Positions 1-7,412 are shown, counted from the first letter of the stretch. The stretch: 13,172 bases of DNA from CAZDCZ01 sp964504155 (GCA_964504155.1 CAZDCZ010000080.1:1-13172), one strand, 5' to 3'. Notes: a model not told the origin generated them from the sequence alone. Numbers and translations: made by a program.

Positions 1-115
1 ATTTTTAATTTAACGTATTTAGAATCGTATAAAAAATTTAGATTGCAAATTATTTAAAAAAAATTAAATGCCATTCTAAACGAGTTTAAATTTTATGACT
101 TTTTAGAGAGGACTC
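1..115 (+). mobile_element. Partial copy 1 of a MITE-like repeat (left end outside the window)
   Basis: This stretch matches 1105-1212 closely. The first 39 bases are identical, then there is one substitution, then about 7 extra A/T bases near 53-66, and then a shared block from the ATGCCATTCT at 69-78 to the end. The copy ends in GACTTTTTAGAGAGGACTC (97-115), which corresponds to the right terminal inverted repeat of the complete copy at 1049-1212. By alignment with that copy, about 56 bases of its left side lie outside the window. It has no coding capacity. It ends 63 bp before the sucD start, so the sucD promoter is either in 116-178 or inside the element. Membership of the repeat family is directly visible. 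Calling it a MITE is an inference from copy 2. Confidence 0.8.
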
Positions 116-178
116 AATATTATTTTGTTTGTAAAAATAAAATCAATATTTTTGATTCTAAATAAATATTTTTATCAT

Positions 179-1048
179 ATGAGCGTATTAGTAAATAAAA
201 ATTCAAAAGTTATAGTTCAAGGTTTTACCGGTAGCGAGGGTTCATTTCATGCTCAACAAATGATTGAATATGGAACAAATGTGGTAGGAGGGGTTACGCC
301 GGGTAAAGGAGAACAAACTCATCTTAACTTACCTGTTTTTAATACTGTTGAAGATGCTGTAAAATATACAAATTCTGATGTTTCTGTAATATTTGTGCCG
401 CCTGCTTTTGCCGCCGATGCAATTATGGAAGCAGCCGATGCTGGAGTTAAAGTTATTATTGTCATTAGCGAAGGAATTCCTACTTCGGATATGATAAAAG
501 TAAAAGAGTTTATTAAAAATAAAAATTGCCGCTTAGTCGGACCTAATTGTCCCGGAGTAATTACCCCGGGAGAAGCTAAAGTTGGAATTATGCCCGGCTT
601 TATCCACAAAAAAGGTACTATTGGTATTATATCTCGATCTGGTACTTTAACATACGAAGCAGTAGATCAGGTTACAAAAGTAGGATTAGGGCAATCTACT
701 TGTATTGGTATTGGAGGAGACCCTATTATTGGCACTACTACTCTCGATGCTGTAAAACTTTTAATGGACGATAAACAAACCGAGGGAATTATTCTTATCG
801 GAGAAATTGGTGGAAATATGGAAGCTGAAGCTGCCTTATGGATAAAAGATAATGGCACAAAACCTGTTGTGGGATTTATTGCCGGGAAAACAGCTCCTAA
901 AGGTCGAAGAATGGGACATGCCGGCGCTATTATTGGAGGAAAAGACGATACTGCTGCTGCAAAAATGAAAATTATGAGCGAATGTGGAATTCATGTGGTT
1001 GAATCTCCTGCAGATATCGGAGCCAAAATGTTTGAAGTATTAAAATAA
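179..1048 (+). CDS. sucD: Succinyl-CoA synthetase (ADP/GDP-forming), alpha subunit
   Basis: The alpha subunit of the TCA-cycle enzyme that interconverts succinyl-CoA and succinate with substrate-level formation of ATP or GTP; it works in the cytoplasm as a complex with the beta subunit SucC. The 289 residues are the normal family length. Visible motifs are the CoA-binding glycine-rich segment GFTGSEGSFHAQQM (15-28), GPNCPGVI (121-128), SRSGTLTYE (152-160) and the RRMGHAG segment (243-249). Its His247 matches the phosphohistidine of the family. I chose the ATG at 179 because the protein then begins MSVLVNKNSKVIVQGFTG, as homologues do. The frame stays open upstream to a TTG at 125, but that extension is AT-rich and unlike the family. 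No sucC lies next to it in this window. Repeat-element copies lie on both sides, and the downstream one starts at the base after the stop codon. Confidence 0.97.
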   Translation: MSVLVNKNSKVIVQGFTGSEGSFHAQQMIEYGTNVVGGVTPGKGEQTHLNLPVFNTVEDAVKYTNSDVSVIFVPPAFAADAIMEAADAGVKVIIVISEGIPTSDMIKVKEFIKNKNCRLVGPNCPGVITPGEAKVGIMPGFIHKKGTIGIISRSGTLTYEAVDQVTKVGLGQSTCIGIGGDPIIGTTTLDAVKLLMDDKQTEGIILIGEIGGNMEAEAALWIKDNGTKPVVGFIAGKTAPKGRRMGHAGAIIGGKDDTAAAKMKIMSECGIHVVESPADIGAKMFEVLK

Positions 1049-1212
1049 GAGCCCACTCCGAAAAGTCTTTATATTTTAACTTTTTTGTTGATTTTGTTTT
1101 GTTAATTTTTAATTTAACGTATTTAGAATCGTATAAAAAATTTTGATTGCAAATTATTTATTTTATGCCATTCTAAACGAGTTTAAATTTTATGACTTTT
1201 CGGAGTGGGCTC
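1049..1212 (+). mobile_element. Complete 164-bp MITE-like element (copy 2) with 19-bp perfect terminal inverted repeats
   Basis: GAGCCCACTCCGAAAAGTC at 1049-1067 is the exact reverse complement of 1194-1212. Imperfect pairing continues inward for about 13 more bases (10 of the next 14 positions agree when 1067 is included). The interior is AT-rich and has no meaningful open frame. Copies at 1-115 and 13121-13172 share the right-hand part. Small size, terminal inverted repeats, repetition and lack of coding fit a miniature inverted-repeat transposable element mobilised by a transposase encoded elsewhere. The flanks share only AA (1047-1048 and 1213-1214), so a target-site duplication is not certain. 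The element starts immediately after the sucD stop; its folded RNA could act as a terminator or a 3' stabilising hairpin, which is inference. The parental IS family cannot be named from this window. Confidence 0.82.
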
Positions 1213-1281
1213 AATATCGCAATACTCAAAAAAAAAAAGCATCTGATTATTGAATATAATTACTTTATATAATTATAAATT

Positions 1282-1998
1282 ATGCATTACTTTTATAAAC
1301 AATTAGTTAGTTTTTTACGTTACAATAAGAAAAATACAATTATGCAATCATTATTTCTACTTGCAACAATATTATTTTTTGCTGTATCGACAAGTTTTGG
1401 TCAGATTATGCGACAAGCACTTCCTAATTTTTATTTACCTATAGATTCAACACTAATTGATAAAAATAATAAAGAAAAATTAAACAATTCGAAAATGAAT
1501 TTTAGAATGAGCATCGGAACAGGAATTAGTAGCATATCGGGAATGGGGACTTGTTCAAACTCATACCTTGCGCCTAGTATTGATTATAAATTAAATAATA
1601 ATTTAAATTTTCATTTCAGTGGCATATTCATGTCGAATAATATGTTTAACGAAAATAATTTTAATTCAAATAATCTATTTAATCAACAAACCAATAATTG
1701 GGGCATTAGTGGTAGTGGAAATTACAAATTAGGAGGCAAAACAAATATAATTGGAAGTGGAGTATATTACAATAATAGTCAATCGGTTTTCGACCAACAA
1801 TATTTAAATTCGTTAAATCAGAATTATAGTGCTGTTGCAGTTGGAGTTAATTATAAAATCACTGAGAATGTTCACATAAATGCACAAGTAAGGTTTTCGA
1901 ACGGAATTAATCCTTATTACAGTAATTCGATGTTTAACAGATTTAATAATACATATAATAATAGTTTTGATAATATGTATTCTCCTTTTTTTTGGTAA
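1282..1998 (+). CDS. Exported Asn-rich protein, probable small outer-membrane beta-barrel (unknown function)
   Basis: I do not recognise a named family. The N-terminus has basic residues (KQ, RYNKK) and then a hydrophobic stretch, MQSLFLLATILFFAVSTSFG (21-40), followed by Gln, as in a Bacteroidota signal peptide. The rest alternates polar and apolar residues with many Gly, Ser, Asn and Tyr (for example WGISGSGNYKL near 140 and NYSAVAVGVNYKI near 181). The protein ends in SPFFW; a terminal aromatic residue is common in outer-membrane barrels. About 115-140 and 215-232 are very rich in Asn, Phe and Met. An ATG at 1342 is an alternative start (218 residues), but it would leave the signal peptide without basic residues, so I kept 1282. 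The next gene follows after 21 bp and is probably cotranscribed. Gene call firm; localisation inferred. Confidence 0.75.
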   Translation: MHYFYKQLVSFLRYNKKNTIMQSLFLLATILFFAVSTSFGQIMRQALPNFYLPIDSTLIDKNNKEKLNNSKMNFRMSIGTGISSISGMGTCSNSYLAPSIDYKLNNNLNFHFSGIFMSNNMFNENNFNSNNLFNQQTNNWGISGSGNYKLGGKTNIIGSGVYYNNSQSVFDQQYLNSLNQNYSAVAVGVNYKITENVHINAQVRFSNGINPYYSNSMFNRFNNTYNNSFDNMYSPFFW

Positions 1999-2019
1999 TT
2001 ATTTAAACACTTTAATATT

Positions 2020-2832
2020 TTGAAATCTAAAGAACTTATTTTAATTTTATTATTTAGCTTTACACTAAATTTATATGCTCAAGAAAAAACTGTTTCTTAT
2101 CCATTTATCGAAGGCGAAGAAATTACTTATGATGCTGTTTATAACTGGAAATTTATATGGGTAAATGCCGGGAAAGTTTCTTTTAATGTTGCTAAAACAC
2201 AAATTAATAACAAGGATAGTTATCATTTTATCAGCAAAGGAAGAAGTCTAAAATCGTACGATTGGTTTTATACAGTACGTGATATTTTTCAGTCATACGC
2301 AAAATTCAATACTCTATCGCCTTATTATTTCGAAAGAAAAACTTTAGAAGGAGATTATTGGGTTCATAACAAATACAATTTTAATTATTCCGATTCGCTC
2401 ATTTTTTCGCAAACCGAAAATACAAAAAAACCATATACAAAAGATGCTCTTAAGTTATTACCAAGAACTTACGATGTACTTTCAGGAGTTTACTTTACTA
2501 GAAGTATCGATTTCTCGAAATGTAAAATTAACGATACCATTCCTCTTAGAATGATAATAGATAATGAAATATTTGATCTATACATCAGATATCTGGGAAA
2601 AGAAATACTCAAAACACGCGATAATAGAACGTTTCGAACAATAAAGTTTTCTGCCCTACTTGTTGAAGGAACTACTTTTAAAGGCGGAGAAGACCTTTTA
2701 GTATGGGTTACCGACGATAAAAACAAAATTCCGGTACTTATTGAAGCTAAAATACTTGTTGGCTCTGTAAAAGCAATATTAAGCGGAACAAAAAATCTTA
2801 AATACCCAATAGAAGCCGAAATATTTAATTAA
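2020..2832 (+). CDS. Exported DUF3108 domain protein
   Basis: A 270-residue protein that starts with a signal peptide, MKSKELILILLFSFTLNLYA, followed by QEK. The mature part fits the DUF3108 family as I know it in Bacteroidota: GEEITYDAVYNWKFIWVNAG near residue 32, KSYDWFYTVRD near 78, LPRTYDVLSGVYFTRSIDF near 147, and the strongly conserved C-terminal part with LVEGTTFKGGEDLLVWVTDD and IPVLIEAKILVGSVKA (about 214-252). The biochemical function is not known; periplasmic or lipid/envelope-linked roles are only guesses. The start codon is TTG at 2020, chosen because it gives a complete signal peptide directly after the previous gene's stop (21 bp gap). No ATG is available in frame before the hydrophobic core. 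The close spacing suggests an operon with the Asn-rich barrel-like protein upstream. Confidence 0.88.
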   Translation: MKSKELILILLFSFTLNLYAQEKTVSYPFIEGEEITYDAVYNWKFIWVNAGKVSFNVAKTQINNKDSYHFISKGRSLKSYDWFYTVRDIFQSYAKFNTLSPYYFERKTLEGDYWVHNKYNFNYSDSLIFSQTENTKKPYTKDALKLLPRTYDVLSGVYFTRSIDFSKCKINDTIPLRMIIDNEIFDLYIRYLGKEILKTRDNRTFRTIKFSALLVEGTTFKGGEDLLVWVTDDKNKIPVLIEAKILVGSVKAILSGTKNLKYPIEAEIFN

Positions 2833-2872
2833 TTGCTTACCTTATTCTTCTTATGCTTTTTATTGTATTTAA

Positions 2873-3184
2873 TCAAGTAAAAAGGCTTACAATCTAACAC
2901 ACCGTTTGAGAATGATATTTTCTCATACTAAAGAAAAGGGCGTAGCTTATACAAAACTGGCAAGATGGTTTAATAAAATTACAGAATCAGGATTTAAATC
3001 ATTTAATACAATATCGGCAATTATTTATAGTCATTATCCAGAGATACTAAACTTCTTTGACAACAGAAGTACAAATGCTTCAGCAGAATCTTTTAATGCT
3101 AAAATAAAAGCTTTCAGACCTACACAAAGATGTATGACAGATATATCATTCTTTTTATTCAGACTTGCTAAAATTTATGCCTAA
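2873..3184 (+). pseudogene. C-terminal remnant of an ISL3-family transposase
   Basis: The frame is open from 2873, just after an in-frame TAA at 2870-2872. It reads KKAYNLTHRLRMIFSHTKEKG, then AYTKLARWFNK, GFKSFNTI and NRSTNASAESFNAKIKAF, and ends FFLFRLAKIYA with a stop at 3182. This is the C-terminal third of an ISL3 (IS204/IS1001/IS1165-type) DDE transposase; the Glu in ASAESFN corresponds to the last acidic residue of the catalytic triad. The N-terminal zinc-finger and helix-turn-helix parts and the first two Asp residues are missing, and nothing resembling them lies between the DUF3108 stop (2832) and 2873. There is therefore no functional enzyme. Bases up to about 3207 (TAATCCCCCGAATTTTAAAG and beyond) may be the old IS right end. 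Together with short spacers this accounts for the 396 bp between the DUF3108 gene and folD. Confidence 0.85.
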
Positions 3185-3228
3185 TCCCCCGAATTTTAAA
3201 GTGAGCCGTAAAAAAGTAACTCAAGTTA

Positions 3229-4110
3229 TTAAGAATATATTTCTTTTTTAGCTGCTTTCATAGTATTTTGTAATAAAGCAACAATTGTCATAGGTCCAAC
3301 ACCACCTGGGACAGGAGTAATATAACTTGCTTTTTGCGCTACTTCATCAAACTTAACATCACCAAGTAATTTCCATCCCGATTTTGTTTTATCTGATTTT
3401 ACTCTTGTAATTCCAACATCAATTACCGTTGCTCCTTCTTTTACCATATTGGCAGTAATAAATTCTGCTTTTCCTAAAGCAACAATAAGAATATCTGCCG
3501 ATTTAGTTATTTCAGCAAGATTTTTTGTACGACTATGAGTTAATGTAACCGTTGCATTACCGGGGTTTGATTTTTGTCCCATCAATACACTAATTGGTTT
3601 TCCAACAATATTGCTTCTTCCAATAACAACACAATGTTTGCCTTCGGTTTCGATATTGTAACGTTTTATAAGCTCTACAATTCCGGCAGGAGTAGCAGAA
3701 ACATAAGCAGGTAATCCGATTAACATTCTACCTACATTAATTGGATGAAAACCATCGACATCTTTTTTGGGGTCGATTGCTTCAATAATTTTTTGTTCGG
3801 CAATATGTTTTGGTAATGGTAATTGTACTATAAGTCCATCAATATCATCATCTTTATTTATTTCTTTAACTTTATTAAGTAAATCGATTTCAGAAATATT
3901 TTCGTTAAAACGTACTATAGTAGATTTAAAACCAACTTGTTTACACGATTTTTCCTTACTGGCAATATAAGTTTGACTAGCACCATCGTTACCAACAATT
4001 ATAGCAGCTAAATGAGGAGTTTTACCCCCGTTTTTTTGAAATATATTTACTTCTTCAGCTATTTCTCTCTTTATTTCTGCTGATATTTTTTTACCATCAA
4101 TTAAATTCAT
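3229..4110 (-). CDS. folD: Bifunctional methylenetetrahydrofolate dehydrogenase / methenyltetrahydrofolate cyclohydrolase
   Basis: A cytoplasmic enzyme that oxidises 5,10-methylene-THF to methenyl-THF and hydrolyses that to 10-formyl-THF, which supplies purine synthesis and Met-tRNA formylation. The 293 residues match family length. Catalytic positions are present: Tyr48 and Lys52 in YIASKEK, Gln96 in LIVQLPLP and Asp119 in DVDGFHP. The nucleotide-binding segment GRSNIVGKP (164-172) and the C-terminal signature PVPGGVGPMT (266-275) are also there. The ATG at 4110 gives the usual N-terminus, MNLIDGKKIS. The gene lies 30 bp downstream of ffh on the same strand with no obvious terminator between, so cotranscription with ffh is likely. 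Nothing in the sequence suggests lost activity. Confidence 0.97.
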   Translation of the reverse strand: MNLIDGKKISAEIKREIAEEVNIFQKNGGKTPHLAAIIVGNDGASQTYIASKEKSCKQVGFKSTIVRFNENISEIDLLNKVKEINKDDDIDGLIVQLPLPKHIAEQKIIEAIDPKKDVDGFHPINVGRMLIGLPAYVSATPAGIVELIKRYNIETEGKHCVVIGRSNIVGKPISVLMGQKSNPGNATVTLTHSRTKNLAEITKSADILIVALGKAEFITANMVKEGATVIDVGITRVKSDKTKSGWKLLGDVKFDEVAQKASYITPVPGGVGPMTIVALLQNTMKAAKKEIYS

Positions 4111-4140
4111 AACTAAATTATTAATTATATTGTATTATGA

Positions 4141-5475
4141 TTATCTTTTCATCATTGGTTTATTTCCCATTAAATTTCCAAGACCTTTGCCACCTTTCAT
4201 CATTTTCATCATCTTTCGAGTTTCATAAAATTGTTTTATTAAGCTATTTATTTCCTGAATATTTGTTCCACTACCATTGGCAATACGTTTCTTCCTGCTT
4301 CCGTTTAATAATTTAGGATTTCGTCTTTCTTCAACTGTCATTGAGTGAATAATTGCTTCAATACCTTTGAAAGCATCGTCGTCAACATCGACTTTTTTCA
4401 TTGCTTTACCCATTCCCGGAATCATTCCTGCAAGATCTTTTAGATTTCCCATTTTCTTTATCTGTCCGATTTGAGTAAGAAAATCTTCAAAATCGAATTG
4501 ATTTTTAGCAATCTTTTTATTTAATCGTCTTGCTTCTTCTATATTGTATTGTTCCTGAGCTTTTTCAACTAACGACACAACATCACCCATTCCAAGAATA
4601 CGGTCTGCCATTCTTTCTGGATGAAAAACATCAATTGCATCCATCTTTTCGCCCGAACCAATAAATTTTATTGGTTTATTAACAACCGCTCTGATAGAAA
4701 GTGCGGCTCCACCACGAGTATCACCATCGAGTTTAGTTAAAACAACACCTTCGTAATCGAGTCGATTATTAAATTCTTTTGCAGTATTAACAGCATCCTG
4801 ACCTGTCATTGAATCAACAACAAATAATGTTTCTTGTGGATTTATTGCTTTTTTTATTGAAGTAATTTCATTCATCATTTGCTCGTCAATAGCTAATCGT
4901 CCGGCAGTATCGATAATAACAATGTCGTTCCCTTGTTTTTTAGCATGTTTAACAGCTTCTTTAGCTATTTTTACAGCATTTTTATTATCTTCATCGGTAT
5001 AAACCGGAACATTAATTTGCTCTCCCAGAACTTTTAATTGTTCAATAGCAGCAGGACGATAAATATCGCATGCAACCAATAAAGGATTTTTTCCTTTTTT
5101 TGTTTTTAAGTAATTAGCTAATTTGCCAGAAAATGTTGTTTTACCTGAACCTTGCAAACCGGCTATTAGAATGATAGCAGGATTTCCTTTTTGGTTAATT
5201 TCTATTGCTTTCCCGCCCATCAATTTGGCTAATTCGTCGTGAACGATTTTAACCATTAATTGTCCGGGTTTCACTGAATTTAACACATTAGAACCTAAAG
5301 CTTTTTCTTTAACATCGTCAGTAAAAGTCTTTGCAATTTTATAATTAACATCGGCATCTAATAATGCTCTTCTAACATCTTTTAATGTTTCTGCTATATT
5401 AATCTCGGAAATTCTTCCTTGTCCTTTTAATATTTTAAAGGATTTATCCAGTCTGTCTGTTAAATTGTCAAACAT
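4141..5475 (-). CDS. ffh: Signal recognition particle protein Ffh (SRP54 GTPase)
   Basis: The protein subunit of the signal recognition particle: it binds 4.5S RNA and hydrophobic signal sequences and hands ribosomes to FtsY at the membrane. The 444 residues contain an N-terminal helical N domain (1-95), a G domain with GLQGSGKTT (106-114), DTAGR (189-193), TKLD (247-250) and GDTRGG (251-256), and a Met-rich M domain from about 323. The M domain includes the RNA-binding SRKKRIANGSG (393-403) and a Met/Lys/Gly-rich tail. The start ATG at 5475 gives MFDNLTDRLDKSFKILKGQG, the normal N-terminus. It sits 51 bp after argS, with a promoter-like element in that gap, and 30 bp before folD. The 4.5S RNA gene is not seen in this window. 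Confidence 0.98.
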   Translation of the reverse strand: MFDNLTDRLDKSFKILKGQGRISEINIAETLKDVRRALLDADVNYKIAKTFTDDVKEKALGSNVLNSVKPGQLMVKIVHDELAKLMGGKAIEINQKGNPAIILIAGLQGSGKTTFSGKLANYLKTKKGKNPLLVACDIYRPAAIEQLKVLGEQINVPVYTDEDNKNAVKIAKEAVKHAKKQGNDIVIIDTAGRLAIDEQMMNEITSIKKAINPQETLFVVDSMTGQDAVNTAKEFNNRLDYEGVVLTKLDGDTRGGAALSIRAVVNKPIKFIGSGEKMDAIDVFHPERMADRILGMGDVVSLVEKAQEQYNIEEARRLNKKIAKNQFDFEDFLTQIGQIKKMGNLKDLAGMIPGMGKAMKKVDVDDDAFKGIEAIIHSMTVEERRNPKLLNGSRKKRIANGSGTNIQEINSLIKQFYETRKMMKMMKGGKGLGNLMGNKPMMKR

Positions 5476-5500
5476 ATCTTTTAGTTTTTTTTTTGTATCA

Positions 5501-5508
5501 CAAAAGTA
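5501..5508 (-). promoter_or_regulatory. Bacteroidota-type -7 element (TACTTTTG) for ffh
   Basis: The minus strand reads TACTTTTG here, an exact match to the TAnnTTTG -7 consensus, 25 bp before the ffh start codon and within the 51-bp argS-ffh gap. No clear TTTG -33 box is visible at the usual distance, and that position would overlap the 3' end of argS. A transcript from here would have a leader of only about 20 nt. It suggests that ffh-folD can be transcribed separately from argS. This is sequence match only. Confidence 0.5.
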
Positions 5509-5526
5509 ATAAATTCTATCTATAAT

Positions 5527-7317
5527 TTACATTCTTTCAGGCATAGAAATACCTAATAAATCCATTGAAGATGCAAGGATTTTTCCTACTTCTTGAGATA
5601 ATAACAATCTAAATTTTACTAATTCAATATTGTCTTCTTTTAAAATAGAATAATCGTGATAAAACTGATTATATTCTTTTGCAAGTTCATAGACATAATT
5701 AGCAATAATAGCAGGAGTAGTATTTTTAGCAGCTTCCTTTATAACATCCGTATATTTATGAATTAATTTTATTAAATTAATTTCTTTTTCTTCTAAATTA
5801 ATATTTTCATAAATATCGATAGAATAATTAATATTTTTTTCTTTTGCTTTTCGCAGTAAGGATTGAATACGTGTATATGAATATTGAATAAACGGACCTG
5901 TATTTCCATTAAAATCGATTGATTCTTTAGGATTGAATGTCATATTCTTTTTAGGATCGACTTTAAGAATAAAATATTTTAGAGCTCCTAGTCCAATTTT
6001 TTTAATAATGGTTTTCTTTTCATCATCGGAATAAGAATCTAATTTTCCTAATTCGTTTGACATTTCTTCTGATGTATTAATCATTTCTTGCATAAGGTCG
6101 TCTGCATCTACAACAGTTCCTTCTCGCGATTTCATTTTTCCTTCGGGCAATTCTACCATTCCGTAAGATAAATGATAAATATTTTCGAACCAATCATAGT
6201 CTAATTTGTGTAATATCTGCTTCAATACTTGAAAATGATAATTTTGTTCGTTTCCGACAACATATATTAATTCATCAACATCAAAATCTGAGAATCGTTC
6301 TTTGGCAGTGCCAATATCTTGGGTCATATATACCGATGTTCCATCGGAGCGCAAAAGAAGTTTTTGATCAAGTCCTTCGTCCGACAAATCAACCCACACC
6401 GAGCCATCATCTTTTTTGTAAAACAGATTTTTTTCTAAGCCATACTGAACTGTTGATTTGCCTAATTTGTATGTATTTGACTCGAAATAAACTTTATCGA
6501 AATCGACACCTAAGTTTTTATATGTAATATCGAAACCTTTAAGTACCCACGAGTTCATTTTTTCCCATAACTCATATACTTGAGCATCTTTTGCTTCCCA
6601 TTTTTGAAGCATTTTCTGAGCTTCAATAATTAATGGGGCGTTCTTTTTTGCTTCTTCTTCGGTTTTGCCCTGATTAATTAATTCTGCTATTTGCTTTTTA
6701 TATTCTTGATCGAACTTAACATAATACTCTCCAACAAGGTGATCGCCTTTCTTCCCGGTTGTTTCAGGAGTTTCGTTATTTCCCCATTTTTGCCATGCAA
6801 GCATCGATTTGCAAATATGTATTCCTCTATCGTTTACAAGATTTACTTTTACAATTTTATCGCCGCTAGCTTCAATAATTTTTGCAACAGAAAAGCCCAA
6901 TAGATTATTTCGTATATGGCCTAAATGAAGTGGTTTATTTGTGTTTGGCGATGAATATTCTATCATTACCGTTCTAGGATTGTCTTTTTTTATTATTCCA
7001 TAGTTGGGATTTTTCGAAATAGAATTTAAAAATTCAATCCAAAAGCTATTATCTATAGATAGATTTAAAAAACCTTTAATAATATTATATTCTTTTATCT
7101 CTGAAATATGTTGTTTCAAATATTCTCCTATTTCAGTTGCTGTTTGTTCCGGTGGTAATTTAGAAATCCTTAATAAAGGAAATACAACTAAAGTATAATC
7201 TCCTTTAAAGTTCTTTCGGGTTTTTTGTATTTGTATTAAGCTGTTGTCCGGAGCTTGTCTATATATTTTTTGAATTGCCTCTAGAACTTTCTCTTTTAAT
7301 TTTGCCTCTACATTCAT
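5527..7317 (-). CDS. argS: Arginyl-tRNA synthetase
   Basis: A cytoplasmic class I aminoacyl-tRNA synthetase that charges tRNA-Arg with arginine using ATP. From the ATG at 7317 it has 596 residues. An N-terminal Arg-tRNA-synthetase domain contains KNFKGDYTLVVFPLLRISK. The HIGH-type motif is HLGH (131-134) within SSPNTNKPLHLGHIRNNLLG. VNLVNDRGIHICKSM follows, and the KMSKS-equivalent is MKSREGTVVDADDL (from about 395). The DALR-type anticodon-binding C-terminus includes FIQYSYTRIQSLLRK and ends LLGISMPERM, as in homologues. The frame also allows an ATG at 7329 (four extra residues, MFRR); I prefer MNVEAKLKEKV because family members start there. It is the first gene of an argS-ffh-folD run. The lack of a canonical KMSKS is normal for many ArgS proteins. 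Confidence 0.97.
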   Translation of the reverse strand: MNVEAKLKEKVLEAIQKIYRQAPDNSLIQIQKTRKNFKGDYTLVVFPLLRISKLPPEQTATEIGEYLKQHISEIKEYNIIKGFLNLSIDNSFWIEFLNSISKNPNYGIIKKDNPRTVMIEYSSPNTNKPLHLGHIRNNLLGFSVAKIIEASGDKIVKVNLVNDRGIHICKSMLAWQKWGNNETPETTGKKGDHLVGEYYVKFDQEYKKQIAELINQGKTEEEAKKNAPLIIEAQKMLQKWEAKDAQVYELWEKMNSWVLKGFDITYKNLGVDFDKVYFESNTYKLGKSTVQYGLEKNLFYKKDDGSVWVDLSDEGLDQKLLLRSDGTSVYMTQDIGTAKERFSDFDVDELIYVVGNEQNYHFQVLKQILHKLDYDWFENIYHLSYGMVELPEGKMKSREGTVVDADDLMQEMINTSEEMSNELGKLDSYSDDEKKTIIKKIGLGALKYFILKVDPKKNMTFNPKESIDFNGNTGPFIQYSYTRIQSLLRKAKEKNINYSIDIYENINLEEKEINLIKLIHKYTDVIKEAAKNTTPAIIANYVYELAKEYNQFYHDYSILKEDNIELVKFRLLLSQEVGKILASSMDLLGISMPERM

Positions 7318-7341
7318 TCTTCGGAACATTTAGTTATTGCG

Positions 7342-7402
7342 GGCTAAAGCATTGACAAATAATACATTAGTCCATGTTTGTTGTTTCTGATTATTCTTAG
7401 CC
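7342..7402 (-). other. Possible structured argS leader
   Basis: Just upstream of argS, on the minus strand, GGCTAA (7402-7397) can pair with TTAGCC (7347-7342), and AATAAT (7395-7390) just inside it can pair with ATTATT (7363-7358). Together they form a two-stage helix closing a loop of about 26 nt. The outer arm lies at the predicted transcript 5' end. No T-box, ribosomal leader or tRNA-like motif is recognisable. In a sequence this AT-rich, pairing of this size can occur by chance, so this is weak. Confidence 0.2.
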
Positions 7403-7404
7403 GA

Positions 7405-7412
7405 CAAAGATA
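7405..7412 (-). promoter_or_regulatory. Bacteroidota-type -7 element (TATCTTTG) for argS
   Basis: The minus strand reads TATCTTTG, an exact TAnnTTTG match, 87 bp before the argS ATG at 7317. It lies in the 190-bp intergenic region between the DUF5916 gene (stop at 7508) and argS. A -33 TTTG box is not evident at the expected spacing. The predicted start site is near 7400, giving a leader of about 80 nt. This is probably the main promoter for argS and perhaps the whole argS-ffh-folD run. Confidence 0.55.

Noticed and set aside
125..178. N-terminal extension of SucD from a TTG at 125
   Set aside because: The extra 18 residues are Ile/Lys/Phe-rich translations of AT-rich spacer and do not resemble the family; MSVLVNKNSK is the expected start.
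319..609. Minus-strand open frame within sucD, and similar antisense frames inside argS, prfC and folD
   Set aside because: They lie wholly inside strongly conserved genes and encode no recognisable domain.
3202..3222. GAGCC...GTAAAAAAGT downstream of the ISL3 remnant, resembling the repeat's terminal sequence
   Set aside because: The match needs several gaps and covers only a few bases plus an A-run, so it is probably coincidence; it does not link the ISL3 remnant to the MITE family.
7367..7375. Two-codon upstream frame ATG GAC TAA in the argS leader, considered as regulatory
   Set aside because: So short a frame is expected by chance, with no arginine codons or attenuator structure to support leader-peptide control.
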